From the NCBI GenBank assembly GCA_021799485.1, contig JAJZAK010000005.1:29804-93803 (forward strand): DNA of 64,000 bases, given 5' to 3'. The position numbers and the translations under genes were made by a program. Positions 1 to 8,575 of this stretch are shown here, piece after piece. The first letter of the stretch is position 1; every line of letters starts with the position of its first letter. Source of the stretch: a bacterium. GTDB lineage: Bacteria; Elusimicrobiota; Elusimicrobia; UBA1565; UBA9628. The notes beneath the pieces are model-generated. The model did no database searches. It was not told the origin of the DNA and saw only the letters and a program-made list of their open reading frames with translations.

Positions 1-796
1 CTTCGATGACGCCCTGGCCCATGATGCGGGAATTGATGACCGGAGCCGAGTAAACGACGCCGTCGAGGACGATCGCGAGGTTTTTGCCGATGTTGGCGCC
101 CGTCAAGGCGGCGAAGGCCGCGGCCGCGTCGGGCTTGAATTTAAAGGCGACGTCGGGCTCGCCATAGCGGCCCATCTCGACGTGGGCGTCGTCGAGGTTC
201 GCGCCGGTCAGCGGCGATTTCGCGCCGACGAGATAGAGGCTTCCGCCGCGGCCCTTCAAAAGCATGTCTCCCGCCGGGACGAGCTTGGCCGCCTTGGCCG
301 TGAGCTGGCTGGTCTTGCCGACGAAAGGGTCCCCCAACTCGCCGATTTTGCCGAGGGCCTTCTGGGCCGCGTCCGAGGAGTCGACCATCTTGAACTCGAG
401 GAGCGCGGTCTTGCCGACGATGTCCTTGGCCTCCTGGGTGTTGGTGACGCCCGGAAGCTCGACGACGATCCACCGATCGCCCTGCCGGGCGATGAGAGGC
501 TCGGAGACGCCGAACTGGTCCACGCGGTTCCGGATGATCTCGATGGCCCTGCCGATGGCGTCCGAGACGTCCGCGTTCAAGGGGAGCTTCGTGATGTCGA
601 GCTCCATGAGGAGATAGGTTCCGCCCTTGAGGTCGAGGCCCAGGTTGAGGAGATGGCGTGGACGCAGGCGGTAAGCCTCGAGCTTGGCGCGCTCGTCAGG
701 GCTCTTGGAATACCACTCGACGCTGGGATAGAGGAAATAGACGGAGAGCGCCGCCGCGGCGCCGATCAGCGCCCACTTGAGCTTGATGTTCCTCAT
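1..796 (-). CDS. secD: Protein translocase subunit SecD (partial, C-terminus cut by window edge)
   Basis: SecD and SecF form the membrane complex that uses the proton-motive force to pull secreted proteins through SecYEG. The visible 265 residues show an N-terminal membrane helix (about residues 7-24), the SecD signature GLDLKGG (53-59) and the RNRVDQFGV motif near residue 90. A periplasmic P1 domain follows and runs to the window edge. The ATG at 796-794 lies one base after the yajC stop, which is the usual yajC-secD order. The remaining membrane domain and secF should lie just outside the window. Family assignment is firm; the gene is incomplete only because the window ends. Confidence 0.93.
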   Translation of the reverse strand, partial: MRNIKLKWALIGAAAALSVYFLYPSVEWYSKSPDERAKLEAYRLRPRHLLNLGLDLKGGTYLLMELDITKLPLNADVSDAIGRAIEIIRNRVDQFGVSEPLIARQGDRWIVVELPGVTNTQEAKDIVGKTALLEFKMVDSSDAAQKALGKIGELGDPFVGKTSQLTAKAAKLVPAGDMLLKGRGGSLYLVGAKSPLTGANLDDAHVEMGRYGEPDVAFKFKPDAAAAFAALTGANIGKNLAIVLDGVVYSAPVINSRIMGQGVIE

Positions 797-797
797 C

Positions 798-1160
798 TCA
801 CGAGGAGGGGGCGGCGTCTTTGCCGGCGCCTTCGGATGGCCCGGAGACGGCCGGAGGCAGCGCCGCGGAGACGGCGCTGCGCGCCAAGGTCAGCTTCACG
901 TTCTCCGCGAAGCGGACCTCCAGGTCGTTGCCCTTCATGCCGGTGATCGTCCCATAGAGCCCGCCCGACGTCAGGATGCGGTCTCCCTTCTTGAGGCCCG
1001 CCAGCATCTTCTCCCGCTCCTTGGCTTGCTTTTGCTGCGGCCGAAAGAGCAGCCAATAGAAAATCACGAGAACCGCGAAGAAGGGGAACAGGCCGGCCAA
1101 CGGGCTCGCCTGGGGGCGGGCCGTCTTGGCTGGAGTCGGCGCCTGCGCGGCTCCGTTCAT
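798..1160 (-). CDS. yajC: Preprotein translocase subunit YajC
   Basis: YajC is a small single-span accessory subunit of the SecDF-YajC complex. The 120-residue product has one membrane helix (about 22-40) ending in the typical FRPQQKQ junction. A cytoplasmic domain follows with the family motif KKGDRILTSGGLYG, then an Ala/Pro-rich tail. Its ATG overlaps the hppA stop codon by four bases (ATGA), and secD begins one base after its own stop. The three genes are therefore very probably co-transcribed. Confidence 0.95.
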   Translation of the reverse strand: MNGAAQAPTPAKTARPQASPLAGLFPFFAVLVIFYWLLFRPQQKQAKEREKMLAGLKKGDRILTSGGLYGTITGMKGNDLEVRFAENVKLTLARSAVSAALPPAVSGPSEGAGKDAAPSS

Positions 1161-3304
1161 AGGAAGAGGGGCGCCAACACGAGGGTGATCGTGGACAGAA
1201 GCTTGATCAGAACGTGGAGGGAGGGGCCGACCGTGTCCTTGAAGGGGTCTCCCACCGTGTCGCCGACGACCGCGGCCTTATGGGCCTCGGAGCCTTTGCC
1301 GCCGTGGGCTCCGGTCTCGATGTACTTCTTCGCATTGTCCCAGGCGCCGCCCGTGTTGTTGAGGACGAGGGCGAGCAGGATGCCGGCGATGGTGCCCACC
1401 ATGAGCATGCCCGCGACCGACTCCGCGGCGAGAGTCGGATCCTGGGGCTTGATGAAAACGCGGAAAAGAAGGCCGAGCAGCACGGGGCCGGCCACGGCGA
1501 CCAGTCCCGGCGCGACCATGGCCTTGAGAGCTCCCAGCGTGACGATGTCGACGCATTGCCCGTAGTCGGGGGTCTCCGTGCCCTTCATGATGCCGGGTTT
1601 TTCCCGGAATTGCCGGCGAACCTCGCTGATGACGGCCTGAGCCGCGCGGCCGACGGCGCGCATCGCGAGCGCCGAGAAAAGAAAGACGATCATCGCGCCC
1701 AGGATCGCGCCGATGAAGACCTCGGGTTTGGCGAGGTTGACGCCCATGATTTTCCCCGAGGTGCGGGCGACTTCGTCGAGATAGGCCGAAAACAAGAGAA
1801 AGGCCGCGAGGGCCGCGGAGCCGATCGCGTAGCCCTTCGTGAGCGCTTTCGTCGAGTTGCCGGCGGAGTCGAGACGGTCGGTCTTGCGGCGGATGGAGGG
1901 GTCCTGCTTGGACATCTCCACGATGCCGCCCGCGTTGTCGGTGATGGGGCCGAACGTGTCCATCGCAAGGATGTAGGGCGCGGTTCCCAGCATGCCCATG
2001 GTCGCGACCGCGATGCCGAAGAGGCCGCTGACGGGCTCTCCGTGGAGGGCGGCGCTGCCCAGGTGATAAGCGGCGTAAATCGCGGCCGAGATGACGAGGA
2101 CGGGGAGCGCGGTGCATTCAAGCCCCACCGACATGCCGGTGATGATGTCGGTGGCGGCGCCCGTTTCGCAGGACTCGGCAATCGAGAGGACGGGGCGATA
2201 GGCGTAGGCGGTGTAATACTGGGTGATGTAGACGAAGGCCTCGGCCGTGAGGAGGCCGATGAGGCCGCAGAAGGCGAAATAAATCCAGGCGCCGGAAACA
2301 AGCTTGGAGTCGAGGAGCCACCAGGAGGAAAGGAGGAAGCCGCCGGCCGATAGAATCGTCGCCGCGTGGTAGCCGCGGTTCAAGGCCTTGAGGGGGTCGC
2401 CCTCTTCTTCGGCCTTGACGACGAAGAGGCCCAGAATGGAGCTAACGAGGCCGAAGGCGCCGTTGACGAGGGGGAAAATCATGCCTTTCCAGCCGAAATG
2501 AGGCATCAGCGAGACCCCGAGGATCATGGCGCCGATGTTCTCGGCGGAGGTGGACTCGAAGATGTCGGCGCCGCGGCCGGCGCAGTCCCCGACGTTGTCG
2601 CCGACCAGGTCCGCGATGACGGCGGGGTTGCGAGGATCATCCTCGGGAATGCCCGCCTCGACTTTTCCCACGAGGTCCGCGCCGACATCCGCGGCCTTGG
2701 TGTAGATGCCGCCTCCCAGCTGGGCGAAGAGGGCGACGAAGGAGGCCCCGAAGCCGAAGCCGACGATGATGAACGGGATGCGGCTGAAGTCGTAGCCCGT
2801 CTTCAGGAGGACGGCCACGAGGCCCCCGATCCCCAGGATGGAGAGCGCGGAGACGAAGATTCCCGTGACGGCCCCGCCCCGCAGGGCGACTTGAACGGCT
2901 TTGTCGATCGACGAGCGGACGGCGCTGGCGGTCCGGATGTTGGAATGGATCGAGGTCAGCATCCCGATATAGCCCGCGGCGACGGAGCAGGCCGCGCCGA
3001 GGATGAAGGAAAGAGTGGTCCAGGCCGCGGATACGGTCGAGGAATGGTCGCCCGCGTTCTTTCCGGCGAACACGTACAGGAGGGCGAAGATGAGGAGCGC
3101 CGAGAGGGAGGCCAGGGCGACGATGGTCCTGTATTGCCGCCGCATGAAGGCCTCCGCCCCGTTTTTGATGGCGTCCGAGATGCGGCGCATTTCGGGCGTG
3201 CCGGTGTCGCACGACAGCACCCATCGCCGCATGGCTTCGCCGACGCCGAGGGCTAGGAGATCGATCGCGAGAACGACGAGAAGCGCCGGGATGAGCCCTG
3301 TCAT
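1157..3304 (-). CDS. hppA: Membrane-bound proton-translocating pyrophosphatase, K+-independent type
   Basis: This enzyme hydrolyses pyrophosphate in the cytoplasm and couples it to ion pumping, normally of protons, across the inner membrane. The 715-residue length and many hydrophobic spans fit the 16-helix family. The substrate/Mg site motif DVGADLVGKVE lies at 206-216, the acidic motif DDPRNPAVIADLVGDNVGD at 222-240, and the second acidic motif DTVGDPFKDTVG near the C-terminus. Lys486 in GNSTKALTKG is the diagnostic lysine that replaces bound K+ in K+-independent enzymes. I chose the ATG at 3304 because an extension to 3421 adds 39 polar residues and runs through a promoter-like sequence. 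It leads the yajC-secD operon, divergent from the purS-like gene. Confidence 0.95.
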   Translation of the reverse strand: MTGLIPALLVVLAIDLLALGVGEAMRRWVLSCDTGTPEMRRISDAIKNGAEAFMRRQYRTIVALASLSALLIFALLYVFAGKNAGDHSSTVSAAWTTLSFILGAACSVAAGYIGMLTSIHSNIRTASAVRSSIDKAVQVALRGGAVTGIFVSALSILGIGGLVAVLLKTGYDFSRIPFIIVGFGFGASFVALFAQLGGGIYTKAADVGADLVGKVEAGIPEDDPRNPAVIADLVGDNVGDCAGRGADIFESTSAENIGAMILGVSLMPHFGWKGMIFPLVNGAFGLVSSILGLFVVKAEEEGDPLKALNRGYHAATILSAGGFLLSSWWLLDSKLVSGAWIYFAFCGLIGLLTAEAFVYITQYYTAYAYRPVLSIAESCETGAATDIITGMSVGLECTALPVLVISAAIYAAYHLGSAALHGEPVSGLFGIAVATMGMLGTAPYILAMDTFGPITDNAGGIVEMSKQDPSIRRKTDRLDSAGNSTKALTKGYAIGSAALAAFLLFSAYLDEVARTSGKIMGVNLAKPEVFIGAILGAMIVFLFSALAMRAVGRAAQAVISEVRRQFREKPGIMKGTETPDYGQCVDIVTLGALKAMVAPGLVAVAGPVLLGLLFRVFIKPQDPTLAAESVAGMLMVGTIAGILLALVLNNTGGAWDNAKKYIETGAHGGKGSEAHKAAVVGDTVGDPFKDTVGPSLHVLIKLLSTITLVLAPLFL

Positions 3305-3326
3305 TGCCGATTGTTGAAGGCTGGAT

Positions 3327-3355
3327 ATTAAGCCAACTTTTGATATTAACGTCAA
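3327..3355 (-). promoter_or_regulatory. Candidate sigma-70 promoter for hppA-yajC-secD
   Basis: On the minus strand TTGACG (3355-3350) is separated by 17 bases from CTTAAT (3332-3327). A TAATAT overlaps the same place with a longer spacer. The spot lies 23 bases before the chosen hppA ATG. The -35 match is good and the -10 match moderate, so this is a prediction only. Confidence 0.4.
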
Positions 3356-3450
3356 GCTGATCGAAGAGCGACTCGGTAGGAGACGAGCGGAATTTTGTAC
3401 AATATCCTGATGTTTTTCCACTCGCGTCCCGTGCCATCCCCGGCCGCCTG

Positions 3451-3954
3451 ATGGAAATAAAGAAAACGACGTTCCTCGTCGAAACCTATTATAAAGCCGA
3501 GCTTCACGACCCGAAAGGCGCCGAGATCCTCGCGCGTCTGAAATCGTTCGGCGCCCTGAGCGCCAAGGAAGTGCGTTCCGGCTCCCTCTACGAAATCGAA
3601 GGCGGCTTGGCCTCCGAGCAGATAGGGCGGATCGCCTCCGAATTCTTGGCGGACCCGGTCAGCCAGGGCTGGCGCCTGATCCCGGAGCACCCGGCGGGAC
3701 AAGACGGGCTTCGGGACAATTGGCGCGTTGAGGTGTGGCCCAAGGACGGCTTTCGTGAGCGCGCCGGGGCCATCCTGACCGCGGCGCTGCGCCAGGCGGG
3801 ACATCGGACGATCCTGGGCGTGCGGGTCGGGGATGTCTATCGAGTCGCCGCCAATTACCACAAAACTCAAGTTGAAAACGCCTTTCTTCGCGTCCTCGTC
3901 GCTCCACGGACGCATTCCCTCAAGGTGGTGGCCGAAGCGCCATGGCGTCTTTGA
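3451..3954 (+). CDS. purS: Tandem PurS-like protein (FGAM synthase small subunit, duplicated domain)
   Basis: PurS normally is an ~80-residue dimeric subunit that bridges PurL and PurQ in the formylglycinamidine ribonucleotide (FGAM) synthase complex. This 167-residue protein looks like two PurS units in a row. The first begins VETYYKAELHDPKGAEILAR and the second NWRVEVWPKDGFRERAGAIL; each starts with a strand, an alpha helix and a conserved-looking G.VYR or GSLYEIEG strand. Some deltaproteobacterial PurL proteins carry such a tandem at their N-terminus, and here it is a separate gene. It overlaps the PurL-like gene by 13 bases. No Shine-Dalgarno sequence is obvious. The fold call is by pattern and context, without alignment. 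Confidence 0.72.
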   Translation: MEIKKTTFLVETYYKAELHDPKGAEILARLKSFGALSAKEVRSGSLYEIEGGLASEQIGRIASEFLADPVSQGWRLIPEHPAGQDGLRDNWRVEVWPKDGFRERAGAILTAALRQAGHRTILGVRVGDVYRVAANYHKTQVENAFLRVLVAPRTHSLKVVAEAPWRL

Positions 3955-6191
3955 CTCGGCCGCGGGGCCTCGCCGTTCCCCGGGAAGCGCCCCGAAGCAC
4001 GGCGGCGGCGCCGCCCTCCGAGGCGGACCGGGCTCAGTCGAGAACGGAGTCCTTGGCCGCCGAATGGGGGCGTTCGAGCCTTTCTTTGCGCGTCCGGTAC
4101 CAGGAAGGCGGGCGTGTTCGCCAATTCAAGAATCTCTACGAGGAGACCGTCGGCCACGCCTCAAAGCGTCTGAAAGGGGCGTGTATCTGGCCCGCGAACG
4201 GCATCGGCGCTTCCTATCTCGTTTTAGGAAGAGGCGATTGGGCCCTGGGCTCCGGATGCGGCATCGCCGGCGGAGCCTGGGATCTTGAAATGCTTGCCGA
4301 GGCGCAGCGGCGCCTGGCTTTCTCCTTGGGACAGGCGCTCTGTCTCAACCCCTCGGCGGCTCCGATCTTGACCGCCTCGTTTTTTTCGCTGCCCTCGCCC
4401 CAAGGAACCGCGGACTCCGCCGCCAAGATCTTGCATCCCAAATGCCTGGCTCCCCTATTCCTTAGGGAATTCGCCGAGTTTTCGAATCGTTTCGGAGTCC
4501 CGGCGCCCTCCGGGGGCGTTTGCTTCGACGGTTCCGCCGCTCCTGGCGGCGCGGCCGTCATCGTGGAAAGCCTCGCGATGATGCCCGCGAAAGCCGCCAA
4601 GCAGCGCGCGCGGGCCGGGGACGCCGTGGTCCTGATTTCCTCGCGCGGCGGGCCTGGCGGCGCGGCGTTCGACGAGGTGCAGCAGGCCATGGCGCAGGCT
4701 TTCCGCCGAGAGTTTTTCTATCGCGCCGTCGCGCTGGGGGCCGGAGGGTTGGCGGAGGCGGTCTTGGGATTGTCCGCGGGCCGGGGCGTCTCGATCTCCC
4801 TCGAGAAAGCCGCGGCGCCGGACCAGGCGGCGTCGCCGGAGGAATTGTGGCTGTCCAAGCAGGACGGCCTGTTTCTTCTCGCGGCCTCCCGCGGCGCTTG
4901 CCGCGAAATCGAGGGGCTGTTTAAGGAAAGAGGACTCGACGCGCGCGAGATCGGAGCCTTCACGGACACGGGGCGCGTCGACGTTTCATGGAACGAGGTC
5001 GGCTTTGTCCGCCTCGATGAAAAGGAAGCCCTGGCGCCCCGCCGGGCCGATCCCGTGAAAGCCGTATGGATGGGGGCCAAGACGGCGAAACGCTCCCGTT
5101 CCGTCGGCGGGCTTTCGGCAAGCGCCCTCCTGCGCGCCCTCATCGCCGATCTCGGCGTCGCGAGCCGGGAGTGGCTCGTGCGCCAAATGGACGTGGAGTC
5201 TCAAGGCCACACCGTCATCAAGCCTCTGCAGGGACTTCGCCACGACGGCCCGGGAGATGCTTGCGTCTTGTGGCCTCACGGCCTGACCGGCGATTCCGCG
5301 GATCACAGGGCTTTCGCCTTCGGCTGCGGCCTCTCCCAACGCATGCTCGCGCTCGATCCCGCTCTCGCGGCGGCCTTCGCCTGCGACGAGGCGCTCAGAA
5401 ACGTCGTCTGCGTCGGAGGCGACGCGGCCAGGGCCGGCTTTTGGGCGCGCGCGGCATGGCCCGAATGGAGGGAGGGAGAAGAGCTGGGCGCGGTCGCGCG
5501 CTGGCTGCAGGGTCTCGGAACGGCGGTCGCGGGTTATGGAGTGCCCGTCGTGGCCCATCAAAGCCGGTTTGGAGGACGAGCCTCTTTTTTCACGGTCTCG
5601 GCGGCGGCGCCCTTGGCGGACATGCGCAAGGCCGTGACGCTCGACATCAAAGGACCGGGCAACCCGGTCTATCTCGTGGGATTGACGGGGGAGGAGCTCG
5701 CGGGCTCGCTCTATGCGGCGCTATGGGAACTGCCGGGAGACGGCTTCCCGAAGATCGCCCCGCGTCAGGCGATGGCGGCTTTCAAGGCCGTCGCGCGCGC
5801 CATCTCCTCGGGCCTCGTGCTGTCGGCGCACGATCTCGCGGACGGCGGGCTCGCGGTCGCCGCGGCGCAGATGGGATTTTCGGGGGAGTTCGGGCTGCAT
5901 CTCGACCTGGATCTCCTGCCGCGCCACTCGGGAGCCATCGACGACTTGAAGCTCCTCGTCGCCGAGACGCCGAGCCGGATCCTTCTCGAGGTGCGGCCCG
6001 AGAAGGAGAGGGACGTCGCCCGGATTCTGCGCGGGTTGCCGGCCCGCCGCATCGGGGAGACGATCGCCAATCCTATCCTGAAGATCAAGGGCTTGGACGG
6101 CTCGGTGCTTCTTGAGGAATCCCTTTCCCAGTTGAAGGCTCTCTGGCAGGCGGCCCTGCCGGAGGCTCTCGGCATTCCCGCAAGGTCATGA
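3942..6191 (+). CDS. purL: PurL-like FGAM synthase subunit with degenerate N-terminal catalytic half
   Basis: PurL converts FGAR to FGAM in purine synthesis using ATP and ammonia supplied by PurQ. The 749-residue length and order of blocks fit small PurL: FGVP.. (about 185), EELWLSKQDG, and a better kept second half with SAHDLADGGLAVA (about 628) and LLVAETPSRILLEV. The region that should hold the ATP/FGAR-binding SHNHP-type motif instead reads ALGSGCGIAGG (101-111). The usual WSEHC and QDMGAAGL blocks read EETVGHASK and VALGAGGL. The frame is open throughout and overlaps both neighbours, so it is not simple decay. It may be a very divergent enzyme or a repurposed pseudo-enzyme. Confidence 0.8.
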   Translation: MASLTRPRGLAVPREAPRSTAAAPPSEADRAQSRTESLAAEWGRSSLSLRVRYQEGGRVRQFKNLYEETVGHASKRLKGACIWPANGIGASYLVLGRGDWALGSGCGIAGGAWDLEMLAEAQRRLAFSLGQALCLNPSAAPILTASFFSLPSPQGTADSAAKILHPKCLAPLFLREFAEFSNRFGVPAPSGGVCFDGSAAPGGAAVIVESLAMMPAKAAKQRARAGDAVVLISSRGGPGGAAFDEVQQAMAQAFRREFFYRAVALGAGGLAEAVLGLSAGRGVSISLEKAAAPDQAASPEELWLSKQDGLFLLAASRGACREIEGLFKERGLDAREIGAFTDTGRVDVSWNEVGFVRLDEKEALAPRRADPVKAVWMGAKTAKRSRSVGGLSASALLRALIADLGVASREWLVRQMDVESQGHTVIKPLQGLRHDGPGDACVLWPHGLTGDSADHRAFAFGCGLSQRMLALDPALAAAFACDEALRNVVCVGGDAARAGFWARAAWPEWREGEELGAVARWLQGLGTAVAGYGVPVVAHQSRFGGRASFFTVSAAAPLADMRKAVTLDIKGPGNPVYLVGLTGEELAGSLYAALWELPGDGFPKIAPRQAMAAFKAVARAISSGLVLSAHDLADGGLAVAAAQMGFSGEFGLHLDLDLLPRHSGAIDDLKLLVAETPSRILLEVRPEKERDVARILRGLPARRIGETIANPILKIKGLDGSVLLEESLSQLKALWQAALPEALGIPARS

Positions 6192-6967
6192 GAACCCCCA
6201 AGATCCTTCTCCTGACGGCGCCCGGGCTTTACGGCGCCCGGGACTACTGGCCGCTGCTGCGCCATTTGGGAGCTTCTCCCCAGTCCGTCGCGCTCGACGA
6301 TCTCCGCGCCGGCAAGGCGAAGCTGATGTCCTTCGCGGGGCTCGTGATCCCCGGGGGCTCGTCTTACGAGGACGTCGTGGGGGCGGGGCAGATTCTCGGG
6401 GGACTGATGCGCTTCTGGGTCGAGGAATTGCGCCGCTTCATCGCGTACGGACGCGCCGTGCTCGCCGTGGGAAACGGCTTCCAGGCCCTGGTCAAATGCG
6501 GAATCCTTCCGGCCTTTTCCTCCGCGGCGCCGACGGCCGGTTTCGCGCCGAACGATTCGGGGCGCTTCGAGGCGCGCTGGGTGCACGTTCGGCTTAATAC
6601 CCAGAGCCACAGCCCCTTCTTCGAGGGGCTCCCGGAGATGATGGAGCTCCCCGTCTTTCACCGCGAGGGAAAGATCATTTTGAAGTCTCCTAAGCACCTG
6701 GAAGAGATCAAGAAGAACAAATCCATCGCGATGCAGTACGTTTCCGACGACGGCAAGCTCGCGGGCTATCCCGCCAACCCGAACGGCTCCATCTTCAATC
6801 TTGCCGCGCTCTCCAATCCCCAGGGAAACTGCTTGGGCCTCATGCCCCATCCCGAGCGCTTCACGAGCGTGTACCACCATCCGAATTGGACCAGGCAGAC
6901 TTTCCGCAAGCCCAACGTCGGCCTGGAGCTCGTTCGCAAAGTCGTCGAATACGCCGCAAGGGCGTAA
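6188..6967 (+). CDS. purQ: PurQ-like glutamine amidotransferase lacking the nucleophile cysteine
   Basis: PurQ is the class I glutaminase that feeds ammonia to PurL. This 259-residue protein has the family framework: PGGSSYEDV (55-63), a nucleophile-elbow region VLAVGNGFQ (91-99), YPANPNGSI (194-202) and GLMPHPERF (218-225). In active PurQ the elbow reads CNGFQ; here residue 95 is Gly, encoded GGA at 6470-6472. His221 and Glu223 of the triad are present. The N-terminal strand that usually reads GxNCxxE is also changed. The start codon overlaps the PurL-like stop by four bases. It probably cannot hydrolyse glutamine by the standard mechanism, which is an inference from the missing residue. Confidence 0.82.
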   Translation: MRTPKILLLTAPGLYGARDYWPLLRHLGASPQSVALDDLRAGKAKLMSFAGLVIPGGSSYEDVVGAGQILGGLMRFWVEELRRFIAYGRAVLAVGNGFQALVKCGILPAFSSAAPTAGFAPNDSGRFEARWVHVRLNTQSHSPFFEGLPEMMELPVFHREGKIILKSPKHLEEIKKNKSIAMQYVSDDGKLAGYPANPNGSIFNLAALSNPQGNCLGLMPHPERFTSVYHHPNWTRQTFRKPNVGLELVRKVVEYAARA

Positions 6968-6971
6968 TACT

Positions 6972-8522
6972 TCAGGGGGCCGGCGGCGCCGGCGCGGCGT
7001 AGAGAGGAAGGATGACGGAGAACTTCGTGCCCCGTCCAGGTTCGCTTTCGACCAGGAGTTCTCCTCCGTGAGCCATCACGATGTTGCGCGAGATCGGCAG
7101 GCCCAGCCCCGTCCCCGTTGTCTTGGTGGTGAAGAAAGGCGTGAAAATCTTTTCGCGGATATCCGCCGGGATGCCCGGGCCGGAGTCGATGACGTGGATC
7201 GCGGCCTCGCCATGCCGCGCCTCCGTGCGGATTTTAAGCGTCCCGGCTCCCTGGAGGGCCTGAAAGGCGTTTGAGACCAAGTTCCAGAGAACCTGGCGCA
7301 TGAGGTCCTGGTCGAATGGAATAAGGGGGAGATCCGCGGCCAAGTCTTCCTCGATAAGAGTTCGCCCCGCGAGGCCGACGTCCGCCTTCGCCGCCGCGAG
7401 CACGTCGCGCGCGACCGCGTTGAGGTCGCCCGCCTGCATCCGAGGCTCCCGCGGGCGACCCAGCTGAAGAAAGTCGGACAAGGTTCGGTTGAGCCGCTCG
7501 CTTTCGTTGAGCAGGATGGAGGAGACCTGGGCGCGGTCGGAGGCGGGGAGATCCTCCCTCGCGATGGCCCTCGCGGCCATGAGGATGGCGTTGAGGGGAT
7601 TTCTGATTTCGTGCGCGACCACGGTGACCATCTCTCCGATCGCGGAAAGAACACGGCTGTCCGCGAGCCTTTTTTGCATGGCGCGCCTTTCGGTGACGTC
7701 CTGGACCACGCCCAGCATCCGCACGACTTTGTCGCGGTGGTCGCGGATGATCTCCGCCGTATAGCGGACGTAGCGCAGCGCTCCGTCGGCCCGTCGCAAG
7801 CGGAATTCGAGGTCGAAGGGGAGGCCGTCGCGGTAGGTTTGGTCCGACACGGCATTGAAAAGATCGCGGTCTTCCGGCACGATGAAGCGCTCGACGAATT
7901 CCTTCTGGGACGGAGGGGGCGAGCCCGGCTCGACCCCCGCGATGCGGCGCATCTCGTCGGACCATCGGTCCCTGGCGGGATCGAGGAAATCTCGAACGAT
8001 GGCGCCCAGGCGCGCGAGTTCCTGGGCGCGCCGCAGCGTCACCTCGCTGTCTCTCAAGGCCTCCTCCACCGACTTTCTGGCGGAGATGTCGATCACCGAA
8101 GCGATCACGAAGAGGCCGTCCCGAGTGCGAACCGGGTTGAGGCCGACTTCGACCGGGAATTCGCTTCCGTTTTTGCGCAGGCCGAAGAGATCCCGGCCGC
8201 TCCCCGTGGCCCGCGCCGTCGGAGCCCTCATATAGTCGTCGCGCATGCCCGCGTGGCCTCGGCGGTAGCGCTTGGGGATGAGGCTTTCGATCTTTCGGCC
8301 GCGCATCTCGCGCTTTGAATAGCCGAAAAGATTTTCGGCCAGCGCGTTCGCAAGGACGATGCGTCCGTCCGAGTCCGTCATGATGACGCCGGTGGGCGCC
8401 GAGTCGACGCAAATTCGGGTCAGATCGGCTTTCGTGCGCAGCGACGGGGATAGGCGAAGAGGCCTTTTTCTCGAGGGGCGGGGCTTCTTGCGGAGGGGTT
8501 GGGCGGAGAGACGGGACGGCAT
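6972..8522 (-). CDS. Soluble PAS-domain sensor histidine kinase
   Basis: A 516-residue histidine kinase without any membrane helix, so probably cytoplasmic. After a basic N-terminus come two PAS domains (about 35-150 and 160-282), the second ending in the PAC-like DVTERR segment. The HisKA box [11 protein letters not shown] follows with the phospho-acceptor His304. The ATPase domain shows an N box near 405, DSGPGIP near 433 and GTGLGLPI near 458. The layout resembles NtrB-like kinases. No response regulator lies beside it; the nearest, at 22825, is far away. It converges with purQ, four bases apart. The ligand sensed by the PAS domains cannot be read from the sequence. Confidence 0.92.
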   Translation of the reverse strand: MPSRLSAQPLRKKPRPSRKRPLRLSPSLRTKADLTRICVDSAPTGVIMTDSDGRIVLANALAENLFGYSKREMRGRKIESLIPKRYRRGHAGMRDDYMRAPTARATGSGRDLFGLRKNGSEFPVEVGLNPVRTRDGLFVIASVIDISARKSVEEALRDSEVTLRRAQELARLGAIVRDFLDPARDRWSDEMRRIAGVEPGSPPPSQKEFVERFIVPEDRDLFNAVSDQTYRDGLPFDLEFRLRRADGALRYVRYTAEIIRDHRDKVVRMLGVVQDVTERRAMQKRLADSRVLSAIGEMVTVVAHEIRNPLNAILMAARAIAREDLPASDRAQVSSILLNESERLNRTLSDFLQLGRPREPRMQAGDLNAVARDVLAAAKADVGLAGRTLIEEDLAADLPLIPFDQDLMRQVLWNLVSNAFQALQGAGTLKIRTEARHGEAAIHVIDSGPGIPADIREKIFTPFFTTKTTGTGLGLPISRNIVMAHGGELLVESEPGRGTKFSVILPLYAAPAPPAP

Positions 8523-8575
8523 GAGGATTTATTGTATCACGGGCCGGATTGGCGGGTCCTTTAGATAGAAGTCGT

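Noticed and set aside
1214..2353. Plus-strand open frame opposite hppA
   Set aside because: The product is a charged low-complexity sequence without motifs; hppA on the other strand is fully supported.
3305..3421. Longer N-terminus for the pyrophosphatase
   Set aside because: The extra 39 residues are polar, precede the expected first membrane helix and cover a promoter-like sequence.
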